Origin: Nematostella vectensis
Taxonomy: Eukaryota > Cnidaria > Anthozoa > Actiniaria > Edwardsiidae
Length of the DNA stretch: 64,000 nt
Assembly: GCF_932526225.1 (NCBI RefSeq)
Contig: NC_064047.1
Coordinates: 6,385,501 to 6,449,500 of the forward strand
Direction: 5' to 3'
Every line of letters starts with the position of its first letter. Within the stretch, counting starts at the first letter, position 1. Positions 25,309 to 36,023 of this stretch are shown in pieces. The translations under genes and the position numbers were made by a program. The notes beneath the pieces were generated by a model. That model saw nothing but the letters and a program-made list of their open reading frames with translations. It had not been told where the DNA came from and made no database searches.

Positions 25309-26676
25309 GGTGTTCGTTTTGCGTCTGTGTGTACATACAAATACAAATGCTACTTGCGAATTCAAAGGCACCCCAGGAAAAAAGGAACAATAAACACAGT
25401 ATGACAAGATCTGTTGTTTGATTTTTCACGAGCGTAAAATATATCCCCAAAGCACAGGCTTCCAAGCTTAGTAACATTGTACCGTTATACCGTGACCTGT
25501 GACAGCTCAACTTCCGATACTGAAACTCGATGGGAGATCGAAATTGAGTTTTAAAATAATTTATGCCTATAATAATAATATACTGTCTCTGTGCGATTTT
25601 ATTAAGTTCTTTGTACAATGAAACAAAAAGTTTCATTACTAGGCATTATATTATAAATCCCATAATATTAAAGTATATATTTCCAGCAATTTCTCGAGTT
25701 TTCGCACCGGAAGCGCTAGTGCGTGCAATAATTACCAAAAACAGTTTGGTGGCGCAGTTAGACATACTTAAGATCAGACTGACGCGCGTGACAGGAGCTA
25801 AATCACTGTGCAAACAACTTAGATAATATGTGGTGGTGATTATTCCAACAGGTAATGAAAAAATCTCGTAGGTAGAGTAGATGAAAACAGTCCTACGTTG
25901 CCGTTGATTGTACACTACAGGGGTGGTCGATCATCTGACACAGGCTTAGAAACCCAAACACGTGTAATATGGATCTTCAGGAATAGAAGGAGGATTATAA
26001 GCGACAAGCCAAACCAAGGTCATGAAATCACAAGGTAGGAAATCAGAGCACACTACTTTTAATATGAGAAAACTTTGACAAGCTCAAATAATTACTGCTG
26101 AACGGTTAGATTACTGAACGTCCATTTGTATTTAAATTCAATACGGTTAAAAAGGGAGGGATTAATGGTCTAACTTGGTATTTTGAATACAGGATAAGAG
26201 ATAGGGCAAAATAATAATAGCAGGGAGGTTCAAATGCTAGTATTTGTTTGAAAGGGAGTTTAGTATGATTTTACTAGTTATTTGTATAAAATTCCGAATG
26301 CAAAATTTTACGAGAGGGTTTTATTTTGATCTGTTTTAGTCATAGACGTTTAGTATAGGCATAATATCTGTCTCCCGCCTCTACTTCATAAAATTAAAAA
26401 AAATAATAAAAAGTATTTCGTGGATTATCCAATGTTAGTTCAGAAACAGAGTTCACAGGTTTCCTGGAGAGTAACATATCTTTATTTTTATAAAAGAACG
26501 ATTAGATGACTGATAAAAAAAAGCGAGGTATAAGATTTCAGTAATTGAAAATCTCGCGTTTTTTTTCTTTAAAATTTATAGAGGACGAAAACAGGCTATA
26601 CGGTGCAACCCGTTAATGCCTCTCAAACCACCTGGAAATTCACAATACAATACCAACAATATTTATCTAAAGATCC

Positions 26677-27160
26677 ACGGGCTATAGGATAATTTGACTG
26701 CGAAATGAAGTCTAATGTCTTGTTAGTGTTGAATAAAGCACGTATCCCTACTTTAACTGGATGTATTTGCCTTGGTGTTGCTCCTACGGCGAGCTCTGTC
26801 GCTACGCGCTTGCGACCTTTCAAACGACGCCCTGTAGCTCTGTGTAACCGCCGCCGCCATTTGGTAGATGAGTAACTAGACCCCTTGACCCACAGCGGCG
26901 CGTTTTCTCTTCCCCACTATAAAATAATTGCCGCTGGGGGTCGAGGGGGACGAGTTACTCATCTACCAGGTGGTGGGGGTGGTTACACAGCGCAACGTTT
27001 GAAAGGTCGCAAGCGCGTAGGAACAGGGAGGGACAGAATCCGCTGTAGGAGTGAAACCAAGGCAAATACATCCATTTGAAGTAGGAATACGTGCTTTATT
27101 CAACACTAACAAGACATTAGACTTCATTTCGGAGTCAAATTATCCTATAGCCCGTACAAA
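26677..27160. mobile_element. Palindromic element, about 484 bp with arms near 200 bp
   Basis: The left arm (ACGGGCTATAGGATAATTTG, TCTAATGTCTTGTTAGTGTT, CGCTTGCGACCTTTCAAACG) is mirrored in the right arm (CGTTTGAAAGGTCGCAAGCG, AACACTAACAAGACATTAGA, CAAATTATCCTATAGCCCGT). A central pair, TGGTAGATGAGTAACT and AGTTACTCATCTACCA, continues the symmetry. It is a foldback-type element with no transposase. Confidence 0.8.
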
Positions 27161-27587
27161 ATAGCCTTTACAAGTGGACCTCATTGTTCACTTGCCCCCA
27201 ACTGACCCACAGGGTTTTGGTATCTAATGCTACCTGGTTATTGGCCTGTAGCCTGATTTTCAGACCGGCGGACTTTTGTTGTTATCTAACGGGAGAAAGG
27301 TAATGGTAACTTTTCCTACTCGATGTTTTGTTTTGCTGTCGGTTTGTCTTCATGGATTTTATTCTCTGGACTATCATCACTGTGCCCTTTAACCAAGGGC
27401 ACAGTGATTAGTTTTTTTTTTTTTCTAGATATTTTTTTTTTTTCGTATAGTGAGTGGGCTTTAAAGTGAATATGTATCACGATGAAAGGGGACTGAATTA
27501 CAAAAAATAAGTGTATGAAAAAAATAGCTCGATCTCAGAGCACCTGATGGATCGGTTAGTTTTATATTAAATCCACGGTCAGTGCAC

Positions 27588-28064
27588 AGCGCAAGGGAGC
27601 ACGGCAGAATGTATTCCTATTTAACTCGCGATTGATATTGTAACGAAAATAAACGAGTCATCTGGGCTTGTTTTGTAAGGAGAGATATCAGTCCCGCTGT
27701 TGGGGGTGTAGGGCTCGGATTATGACGTGGATTATGTTTGTCAACACCGTCTTTGTTCGTATATGCCCGAATCCTTTCCGAGGATAGAGAGTTACAGTAG
27801 AAGTGACTATTCTTCTCGCCTCTCCGAGGCTCGCGATGCACTTCGTGCATCTTTCGTTGGCACTTTGTTCCGACACTACGCGTATCTGATATCTTCGGAC
27901 CGATGATACAAACAAAGACCCTGTTTACAAACATCCAACAGCGCAATTGATGACTCCCACAAAACAAACACACATGAGGTGTTGCATAACAAAGTGGTTT
28001 ATTCTCGTAAAAATATCAATCGTGCGTTAAATAGAAACACATTCTGCCGTGCTCCCTTGCTCAG
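27588..28064. mobile_element. Element with about 70-bp inverted ends just upstream of the SLC16 start
   Basis: Left end near 27588-27654 (CAAGGGAGCACGGCAGAATG, CTATTTAAC, GATTGATATT) and right end near 27993-28064 (CATTCTGCCGTGCTCCCTTG reversed) form an inverted repeat. An internal 118-codon minus-strand frame has no recognisable domain. The right end is only about 50 bp before the SLC16 start codon, so it may contribute promoter or 5' UTR sequence. Confidence 0.65.
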
Positions 28065-28114
28065 GTTGTATAATCGTTGTTATAATCGTAAAACCATGAA
28101 ATTATTCAAATGGC

Positions 28115-31100
28115 ATGACAGTCGATGACTCCAGCGTTGCTAAGCATACTTTGGTTACTAGGGATCCCTTAGCAACCGTAGATAACCCGGTGGATAACGA
28201 AAACTTGGATGTTGCTTTAAATCCCTTGGCTTCCATTGTTCACCTAGCTTCTGAAGCAAGCTCGATGGTAGCTAAGGGCAACATTGTTGCTAGGGATGCC
28301 GGTCTTGTGGCTACGCAACCCAAGAAGGATAGTGCGTACGCCTGGGTCGTATGTGTCTGCGGTTCCGTGGCAAGCATCTTAGCGATGGGATGCGCTTTTG
28401 CATCTGGGATATTGTATCCGTATTTCCTGGAGGAATTCAAGGAGAGCAAGGCGGTCACAGGTAAGTACCATGAGAGGGGGGGGGGGGGGGGGGTGGGGAT
28501 GGGTACAAACATTTTTGTTCTTGCAAAGTTTTCATTCGATTTTTCGCCTTTGCCGTATTGCATACCGTATTTGGAAGAGCGCTTTTAATAATTTTCTCGC
28601 TTTTCTGGTATTTCTGAATTGGGAAACTTCACGTATAGTTGCAGGGAATTTAGTTTCGTTCGTTTTTCATGGCAGCGATTTTGAATAGATCCCAGGAGCA
28701 CTCATTTTTTATTACCACAGGAATTCACGCGTGCTCGGCCCAGTCTCAAATAGACCATTAAGACAGAGGACAACATGATGTTAGATATGGGGAGGGTTGT
28801 GGTCACATGTAGGTATCTTAGGGGGGAGGGGGTACATATACCCTGAGCTTTTAAAGAATGATTGTTAATTCTTATTTTCACAGCGTTTGCAGGTGCACTT
28901 GCCATCGCAAGTGGCTGCGTGTTTGGACCCCTCGCTGGGAAAATCTGCGACCGCGTTGGATCACGGGTAGCAATGGTTTTTAGTACTCTGCCTTGCGCAG
29001 CAGGCCTCCTCGCGTCAGCCTTCGCTCCAAATATGGTCACCCTCTATTTCACGTACGGCTTAGTCTTTGGATGTGGCTCCTGTGTGGTTTATTTTGCTGC
29101 GTTGGTATTTGTCCCTCGATATTTCGACCGACGACGATACATTGCGACCGGGATGGTAACGTCAGGGCCTGGGGCGGGCCTCTTTGTTATAAGTCCGATA
29201 ACTGAAGCGCTATGCGAGAACTTCGGATGGCGTAAAACTATGATGTCATTTGCCGCGATAATGCTCTCCCCAGGATTACTCGGTCTAGTCTTTCCAAAGG
29301 ATAAGGATCGTGTAAGGAGGGAGGGGGATTCGACATGCAAACGAGGCTGTCAAGTGATAGATTTGAGTTTGTTTAAGAACTGGCTCTACCTGTTGTACAC
29401 GGCCGCTCTAACCGTTCTTGTATATGGACACACAAGCCCGAGCGCGCATTTGGTAAGTCGGGTAGGCTGAGCGACAGTATGAAACTATTTACCGAACGAT
29501 TGTATGACAAACCGAATAGCTGACCGAATAATTTCTTTTGTTGTCATCATTATCTTTAGATTTGTAAATAAGATAATGTACCGTCTGTCTAGCTGATGTG
29601 CAATGACTCTTTTAAGCTATCACTGTCCATTAAGTGCAATGCCTAGGGTATTTACTTTCAGTAATGTGCAGTCCTCTTCAGTGTCTGTCAACTATTTGCT
29701 TTGTTGATGTGCAAAAACCCTTGAGCTTTAATTGTCCAGTAAGTGCCTTTCTTAGGCATTACCGTTCAGTAAAGTGCAAAGCTCTTCAGTGCCTATCAAC
29801 TATTTGTTTAGTTGACGTGCAAGGACTCTTTGAGCTATCACTGTCCGGTAAGTGCAATGCCTTTGGGCTTTGCCAATCAATAATGTGTAATGCTCTTCGG
29901 TGTCTATCAACTATTTGCTTGTTGACGTGCAATGACTCTTTGAGCTATTACTATCCAGTAATTGCAGTCCCTTGGATTTTTACTGTATTTTAGTGATTTG
30001 GAAAGGTCTTCAGTGTCTATCAGCTATTTGTTTGTGTTGAGGCTGTTTATGTAGTGTCTCTGTCAAGCACTATTCTGTATAGTGTGTACGGCTATACGAG
30101 AGAACTGCAGCATGTCTGTCAGTCTGACTGAATAATCGAGCGACCGAATAACCGAACGAACGACTGACAGACCGACCAATTGACCGACCGACAGAATAAT
30201 CGAACGACCGACTTACCGGACAACTGACTGACAAACTGACCGACCGACCGAATAATCTAAAAATCGACTCAACGAACGGCTGACTGATCAAACGACCGAC
30301 TGGGAGGAGAGTAGTCGCGAAGCCGGTTGACGAGAACCTTTTGTCAAACGACTCTATATACCGAACGACCAAGTGACAAATTACCGACCGACCGACTGAC
30401 TGACTAACAATCCTACCAACCGACCGAGTGACGAACCGAACGACAGGCAACTAGACACTAGCCATAGAAGAGAACTAACCATAGTAACACAATAACTCTA
30501 TTCCATGTTTTACCTTTTACAGACGGCAGATGGTGTTTTATCATCCCGGGGGAGGTTGGAGGGAACTCTCTAACTCTCTAAAAGTAGACGGGGGTTATTG
30601 TTCTTAGGGGATACATTTTTTTCGCTTCTGCTATCCCTTAGATCCACGCTAGTGGATCCTCACATCCTAATAATAACAACAGGTGATGATTATAGTCAGA
30701 AAAGAAATGTTATCTATGGTGGAAAACTGCTATTGTGTTTGTTTAGTGCTAAGAGTGAGAAATTGCTTCAATAAGCTGCTTCAGTAAGAATTGCTGTTGT
30801 TGACACCCAAGGTGTTATTTCTTATGGTTAAATTGATTTTGCCGACGATCGCCCCGCCTGTTTTTTTGATGGATCGAGTTTCCCGGCAATAACAAACCAT
30901 CTACCGCCCATATGAAGAAAACGTTGTCGTTTTGGGGGTCTGGTACCGAGAAATCTTAGACTTTTCCAAAACTTTCTCCATTGACTAAAGATGATCACAG
31001 TCACTGTTTTTCTTTTCTGATACAAGTCAAAGTTTAAAAAGCACCTGCGATACGGCAACCTTAAAAATGACAAGAATCGTGCAGTTTTTCCAAATAAGAA

Positions 31101-33607
31101 AAATATTAATTTCCTTATATGCAAGTGACTGCATTTGGCAAAAACGACAATTTTTGGCTAAATTTTTTTGATATACAAGCAGGCTAATCATTGGATATAT
31201 TAATCGAACGACAGGATGGCGGGGAGGACAGATAAAAATTCGTACAAAGGTGAAATGATTATTTAAAAGCAGAGAATAAATAATCTCTTGACACTTTTTC
31301 TCATTTATGAAATTTCAGGCAAAATACTATCGCGAACTTGGACTGCCAGGTAACCGCTCCTCTTGGCTTTACTTCTTGATGGGGTTGACGTCAGTTGTTT
31401 CCAGGCTCCTGACCGGGCCGCTGTGTGACTCCAAATACGTTTCGCCGTCAATTGTCTTCCAGATAGGAGCTCTCATACTTGCAATAGACATCCTGCTGTT
31501 GCCATCGGCAACGAGTTACGAGTGGTTACTAGTCTTTGCTGTTGTATACGGGACCTCAGAAGGCATGACCATGACGTCAAATCACTGCAATATCATTAGC
31601 TTGTTGCCGTCACATCTGATTGGACATGGATTCGGGTGGTATATTGCGATAATCGGAAGCGGGTATTTCATTGGTCCAATTATTGGCGGTAAGAGCCTTT
31701 CTTATTAGCTTTATGCCTGGTGCACACTAGTGACATAACGACATGGGCGCGCGCACTCTTATGTTCTTATGTTAAGCCCGACATAACGACATTACAACAT
31801 AGGCGCGCGAACTCTTTTAAGCCCGACATAACGAAATGGACATAATGACATAATGCCCAGTGCACACTAGCAACATAACAACATGGGCGCGCACTATGTT
31901 TAGCCCGACATAACGACATGGACATAATGACATAAAAGAAAAAAAATGTTTTTTTCTCTTATGTCGTTATTTCCATGTCGTTATGTCGAAGATAAGAGTG
32001 CACGCGCCTATGTCATTATGTCCTTATGTCACTAGTTTGCACCAGTCATAAATACAAAACATGTTTTTTCTCTTATGTTGTTATGTCCATGCCGTTATGT
32101 CTGGCTAATTTCTTTATGTCGAACCATTCACATTTAACATACGAACTTGAGAGTGCGCCCCCCCCCCCCCCCCCCCCCCATGTCGTTATGTCACTAGTGT
32201 CCACCAAGGATTACACCCGTTTTCATTCACACGGGCACCCTGTGCCTTTCCCTTACGAGTCTGTGTTTTGGTGGACGTCATGACTTTTGAAGTTATCCAA
32301 TTCTGCAACTGTCAGAGCTTAACCAATCAAAACCAAAACAAATTCAAAAGTAGATCGTCTTTTTAACCTCACCGTAAAAATACCGATAAACACAAAGCCT
32401 GCAATTGGATAATTATTGTTTCTTAGCATTGCTTTATTGTTGATTCATGTACGTATGTATCTCTTGCCTGCTTTCTTGACGCCTGGTACTTTTTGGCGCT
32501 CTCCCATTGGTTAGCGGTCTATTGGCCACCGTAACTGGGAAATGGCTTCCGTCACCAGCCGCGACTCGAAAACGAAAAACACAATGTGCACCCTTGACTG
32601 AAAACAAGTGTAAAAATCTAACAGTTAACATAGAAGCGCCACCTACCGTGACGAGTCCAGAAGCGCTGCTAGGCGGGGAGGCGAAATTAATTTTATTATC
32701 ATTTTAACACACAAAATGAGTGAAATGTTTTTTGCCGGCCACCATTTTGTCATACTAGTAAAATAATAGTGCGAGAAAGCCCCCATTTCCTTCTACTAAT
32801 TTGGAAAGACAATTGTGGTAGTTCTCGATGGAAATTGCTTAATAACGCAAGAAAAGATGGTCATTTTACAATTTCTCCAAAATTTCCCTCCAGTTTTGAA
32901 TACAAAACAACAAAAAAGCGTAATTGGCAAGAGCTCAGGTCAAAGGTCGAGATATCAATGACATTCACAACAACACAACAACTCTTTGCGACGCGCGCGT
33001 GAAACCGATAAAAACTTTGCCATCTTGTTTACAATTTTCACGGCTGGCCTCGGTTTCACGCGCGCTTCGCAAAGAGTTGTGGGAAGATGTGGGGAGCTGG
33101 ATCATAAAGCTAGGGAGATCATCTGAATAGGGGAGATCAAGAGATCATGTGACCTTTCTCGGTGGCAAATTCAAAACAAAATACTCAAACAAACAAAAAT
33201 GAGAAATGACTGCGCCCGTTCACCAGAGAACGACGAAAAAAAAATAATTAAAAAATAATAATAATCAATTCTTGCTTTTCCCGTAAGCATTGAACACGTT
33301 GCTTTTTGTTGTTATTTTGCCGCTCAAAGCCTGAGCGCGCGCTAGTTTGCCACCCAAACAGTCACGTTTCCTACAAGTCCCCTTTTATTTCACCTCTTCC
33401 CTCTTTGCTGTATTTGTAGGTCTGATAGCAGATGTGACTGGATCTTACAAAGCCTCGTTCTATGCCGCTGGCTCGCTTGTGTTCGCGGGCTTCTGTTTGC
33501 CGTTTCTTGCAAGATTCTGTCCTCGTTCTAGTACGCAAGCTCAGGAGTTGGAACTTGATTGGTCAGGAGCTACCCTCATAGTGACGGAAAGGGAGACTTG
33601 CTTGTAA
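28115..33607 (+). CDS. SLC16-family (monocarboxylate transporter-like) membrane transporter
   Basis: Exons 28115-28460, 28884-29452, 31319-31688 and 33420-33607 join with matching phases (1, 0, 1) to 490 aa, typical for this 12-helix major facilitator family. The N-terminus is about 70 cytoplasmic residues. DSAYAWVV (72-79) sits where the family has its conserved motif leading into helix 1. ASGCVFGPLAGKICDRVGSR is the MFS loop 2-3 signature. The short loop after helix 6 leads to AHL|AKYYRELG, which matches the helix 7 start and supports the exon 2-3 join. Typical SLC16 substrates are lactate and pyruvate (proton-coupled), thyroid hormone or aromatic amino acids; the sequence does not say which. 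A polyadenylation signal AATAAA lies about 15 bp after the stop. Introns hold tandem repeats and MITEs. Confidence 0.9.
29600..29985. repeat. Tandem repeat of about 105-115 bp, 3-4 copies
   Basis: Units share CTGTCCAGTAAGTGCAATGC, CTTCAGTGTCTATCAACTAT and TTGATGTGCAATGACTCTTT. It lies in SLC16 intron 2. The short open frame across it is a repeat by-product. Confidence 0.75.
30110..30445. repeat. Degenerate CGAC/TGAC simple repeat
   Basis: A long run of CGACCGAC, GACTGACT and GAATAATCG blocks in SLC16 intron 2. On the minus strand it yields a Val-Gly-Arg-Ser repeat frame that is not a gene. Confidence 0.85.
30845..31170. repeat. Dispersed repeat, copy A (copy B at about 39510-39790)
   Basis: Shares with 39510-39790, in the same order and orientation, the blocks CCATTGACTAAAGATG, TCACTGTTTTTC, AAATGACAAG, ATCGTGCAG, CCAAATAAG and AAAACGACAATTTTTGGC. 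Copy A is in SLC16 intron 2; copy B is in the last SLCO intron. Confidence 0.75.
31713..32209. mobile_element. MITE with GACATAACGACATG repeats in SLC16 intron 3
   Basis: The left end TGCCTGGTGCACACTAGTGA and the right end TCACTAGTGTCCACCAAGGA are inverted repeats. Inside, CGACATAACGACATG and its reverse complement CATGTCGTTATGTCG recur many times, and there is a C run near 32158-32179. It looks like a foldback element grown by internal duplication. Confidence 0.75.
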
Positions 33608-33615
33608 AATATTCT

Positions 33616-33627
33616 ACGCAAATAAAA
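33616..33627 (+). terminator. Polyadenylation signal of the SLC16 gene
   Basis: An AATAAA hexamer 12-20 bp downstream of the stop codon. It would give a very short 3' UTR ending before the 52-bp minisatellite. Confidence 0.5.
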
Positions 33628-33940
33628 CAATAGGGACATTTCGCAACTACGACGGTATCGAGAACGGTGTATAAGCTCACGAATTGCTCAAAAACGGCTT
33701 TGTCGTCCGTGACCGCAAATCTAACGGCATTTTCCTTAGTTTAACGTTGTACGCGCGGACGGACGTCAACGGGCGTAAGTATTCGCGAGCACGAGCGCCG
33801 TTCTGTATGCCGTCGCCGTGATCGTTGCGTAATGTCCCTGTTATCACAAAATAGCTTCCTACTAGAGATGTAGGAAATCGTGGAACCTTTATTGTTAAAA
33901 TTTATTTTTCCTTGCCCAAAAGAGTCTACTAGTCGTCAAA

Positions 33941-35289
33941 GTTCAAATTCTATTGTGCCTGTTAGAAAGAACTTATTGGAGGGCTAGACAAGTTTCAAAT
34001 TCTATTGTGCCCGTTAGAAAGAACTTATTGGAGGGCTAGACAAGTTTTAAATTCTATTGTGCCTGTTAGAAAGAACTTATTGGAGGGCTAGACAAGTTTC
34101 AAATTCTATTGTGCCCGTTAGAAAGAACTTATTGGAGGGCTAGACAAGTTTCAAATTCTATTGTGCCCGTTAGAAAGAACTTATTGGAGGACTAGACAAG
34201 TTTCAAATTCTATTGTGCCCGTTAGAAAGAACTTATTGGAGGGCTAGACAAGTTTCAAATTCTATTGTGCCCGTTAGAAAGAACTTATTAGAGGACTAGA
34301 CAAGTTTCAAATTCTATTGTGCCTGTTAGAAATAACTTATTGGAGGGCTAGACAAGTTTCAAATTCTATTGTGCCCGTTAGAAAGAACTTATTGGAGGGC
34401 TAGACAAGTTTTAAATTCTATTGTGCCCGTTAGAAAGGACTTATTGGAGGGCTAGACAAGTTTCAAATTCTATTGTGCCTGTTAGAAAGAACTTATTGGA
34501 GGGCTAGACAAGTTTTAAATTCTATTGTGCCCGTTAGAAAGAACTTATTGGAGGGCTAGACAAGTTTTAAATTCTATTGTGCCCGTTAGAAAGAACTTAT
34601 TGGAGGGCTAGACAAGTTTTAAATTCTATTGTGCCCGTTAGAAAGAACTTATTGGAGGGCTAGACAAGTTTCAAATTCTATTGTGCCCGTTAGAAAGAAC
34701 TTATTGGAGGGCTAGACAAGTTTCAAATTCTATTGTGCCTGTTAGAAAGAACTTATTGGAGGGCTAGACAAGTTTCAAATTCTATTGTGCCCGTTAGAAA
34801 GAACTTATTGGAGGGCTAGACAAGATTTAAATTCTATTGTGCCTTTTAGAAAGAACTTATTGGAGGGCTAGACAAGTTTTAAATTCTATTGTGCCCGTTA
34901 GAAAGAACTTATTGGAGGGCTAGACAAGTTTTAAATTCTATTGTGCCTGTTAGAAAGAACTTATTGGAGGGCTAGACAAGATTCAAATTCTATTGTGCCC
35001 GTTAGAAAGAACTTATTGGAGGGCTAGACAAGTTTCAAATTCTATTGTGCCTGTTAGAAAGAACTTATTGGAGGGCTAGACAAGATTCAAATTCTATTGT
35101 GCCCGTTAGAAAGAACTTATTGGAGGGCTAGACAAGTTTCAAATTCTATTGTGCCTGTTAGAAAGAACTTATTGGAGGGCTAGACAAGATTCAAATTCTA
35201 TTGTGCCCGTTAGAAAGAACTTATTGGAGGGCTAGACAAGTTTCAAATTCTATTGTGCCTGTTAGAAAGAACTTATTGGAGGGCTAGAC
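33941..35289. repeat. 52-bp minisatellite, about 26 copies
   Basis: The unit contains CAAATTCTATTGTGCC, then C or T, GTTAGAAAGAACTTATTGGA and GGGCTAGACAAG, with an exact 52-bp period (first two units at 33944 and 33996). Variation is limited to a few positions. In the last 300 bp two variants alternate strictly (GATTCAAA with CCCG, GTTTCAAA with CCTG), giving a 104-bp higher-order unit. Not coding. It fills most of the space between the SLC16 and SLCO genes. Confidence 0.95.
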
Positions 35290-35850
35290 GCAAAGTAGTA
35301 TTCGGAACGGGCTTGAGAAAATGTAATTTTAAAGGTTGCAAAATAGTGTAAGGAATACAAAGAATTATCAAAAGAAATTCGAACCCTTTTTCACTTCTCT
35401 AATCGCTAATTTTTTTTAGAATAACAACATAACAACATATGTCCTGTTAGAGTTGTTTTCAAAATCCTGCGCAACAAAATGCAATTGTTAAAGTGTAATA
35501 GTCGAGCCAAAACAAAAAATAGAAAAGACATTACCATTTATTAGTACTAAATAAACTAAGTAGTATTTCACAGGTTTTTGAAAAACAAACATTGGAGACA
35601 TACTGGACTTACTATTATTATCTGCAAACACCCTAAATAGACTTGGTCGAAGAAAGATGTCAATTAAAAACAAATATAAACGACCTACCACCTGCTGTTT
35701 TTTAATTGAAGACAGAACACCACCAAAAATCATTTTACTATAAAAATGGGTGAGAGCGTATAATACTAAAAGACCCAGACAAAACGACCCTTCTTTTTAT
35801 ACACGCATTTGTTTCGCTTCCTCACAAGCGTCTCTTGTCTACCTGTTGAT

Positions 35851-35902
35851 CACGTGAACAGCACTTTGTGATTGGTCGATACGTGACACAAGTTTGACGT
35901 CA
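35851..35902 (+). promoter_or_regulatory. Probable promoter-proximal elements of the SLCO gene
   Basis: Within 175 bp upstream of the SLCO ATG there is an E-box CACGTG (35851-35856), an inverted CCAAT box ATTGG (35871-35875) and a perfect CRE palindrome TGACGTCA (35895-35902). The cluster is tight and correctly placed, but each motif is short and could occur by chance. Confidence 0.4.
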
Positions 35903-36023
35903 TTATGAACGACAGGCGTACCATGAACCCCAACCGGTAAACAGGTGGTCAGTGAGAAAATAAGCGCAAGGGATCCAAAAGAAAATCTGAATGCTTTTAC
36001 CCAAAGAAAGTGTTTGAAAAATC

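Larger units (their letters stand above)
23263..28114. other. Intergenic region between the unrecognised gene and the SLC16 gene
   Basis: No gene seen in about 4.9 kb. It contains the 34-bp minisatellite, a 97-bp tandem repeat (24719-25030), a partial foldback copy (25066-25308), a palindromic element (26677-27160) and an element with inverted ends (27588-28064). A short perfect hairpin, TCACTGTGCCCTT with its complement AAGGGCACAGTGA, lies near 27376-27406. The remainder is AT-rich. Confidence 0.6.

Noticed and set aside
27617..27973. 118-codon minus-strand frame inside the inverted-end element
   Set aside because: No recognisable domain, no second exon, and a composition typical of chance frames; too weak to call a transposase.
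30070..30450. 126-codon minus-strand frame rich in Val-Gly-Arg-Ser
   Set aside because: Produced by the CGAC simple repeat in an SLC16 intron; no domain.
33941..35289. CRISPR-like regular repetition
   Set aside because: Units are contiguous 52-bp copies with no unique spacers, in a eukaryotic intergenic region; this is a minisatellite. The same holds for the 34-bp and 43-bp arrays.
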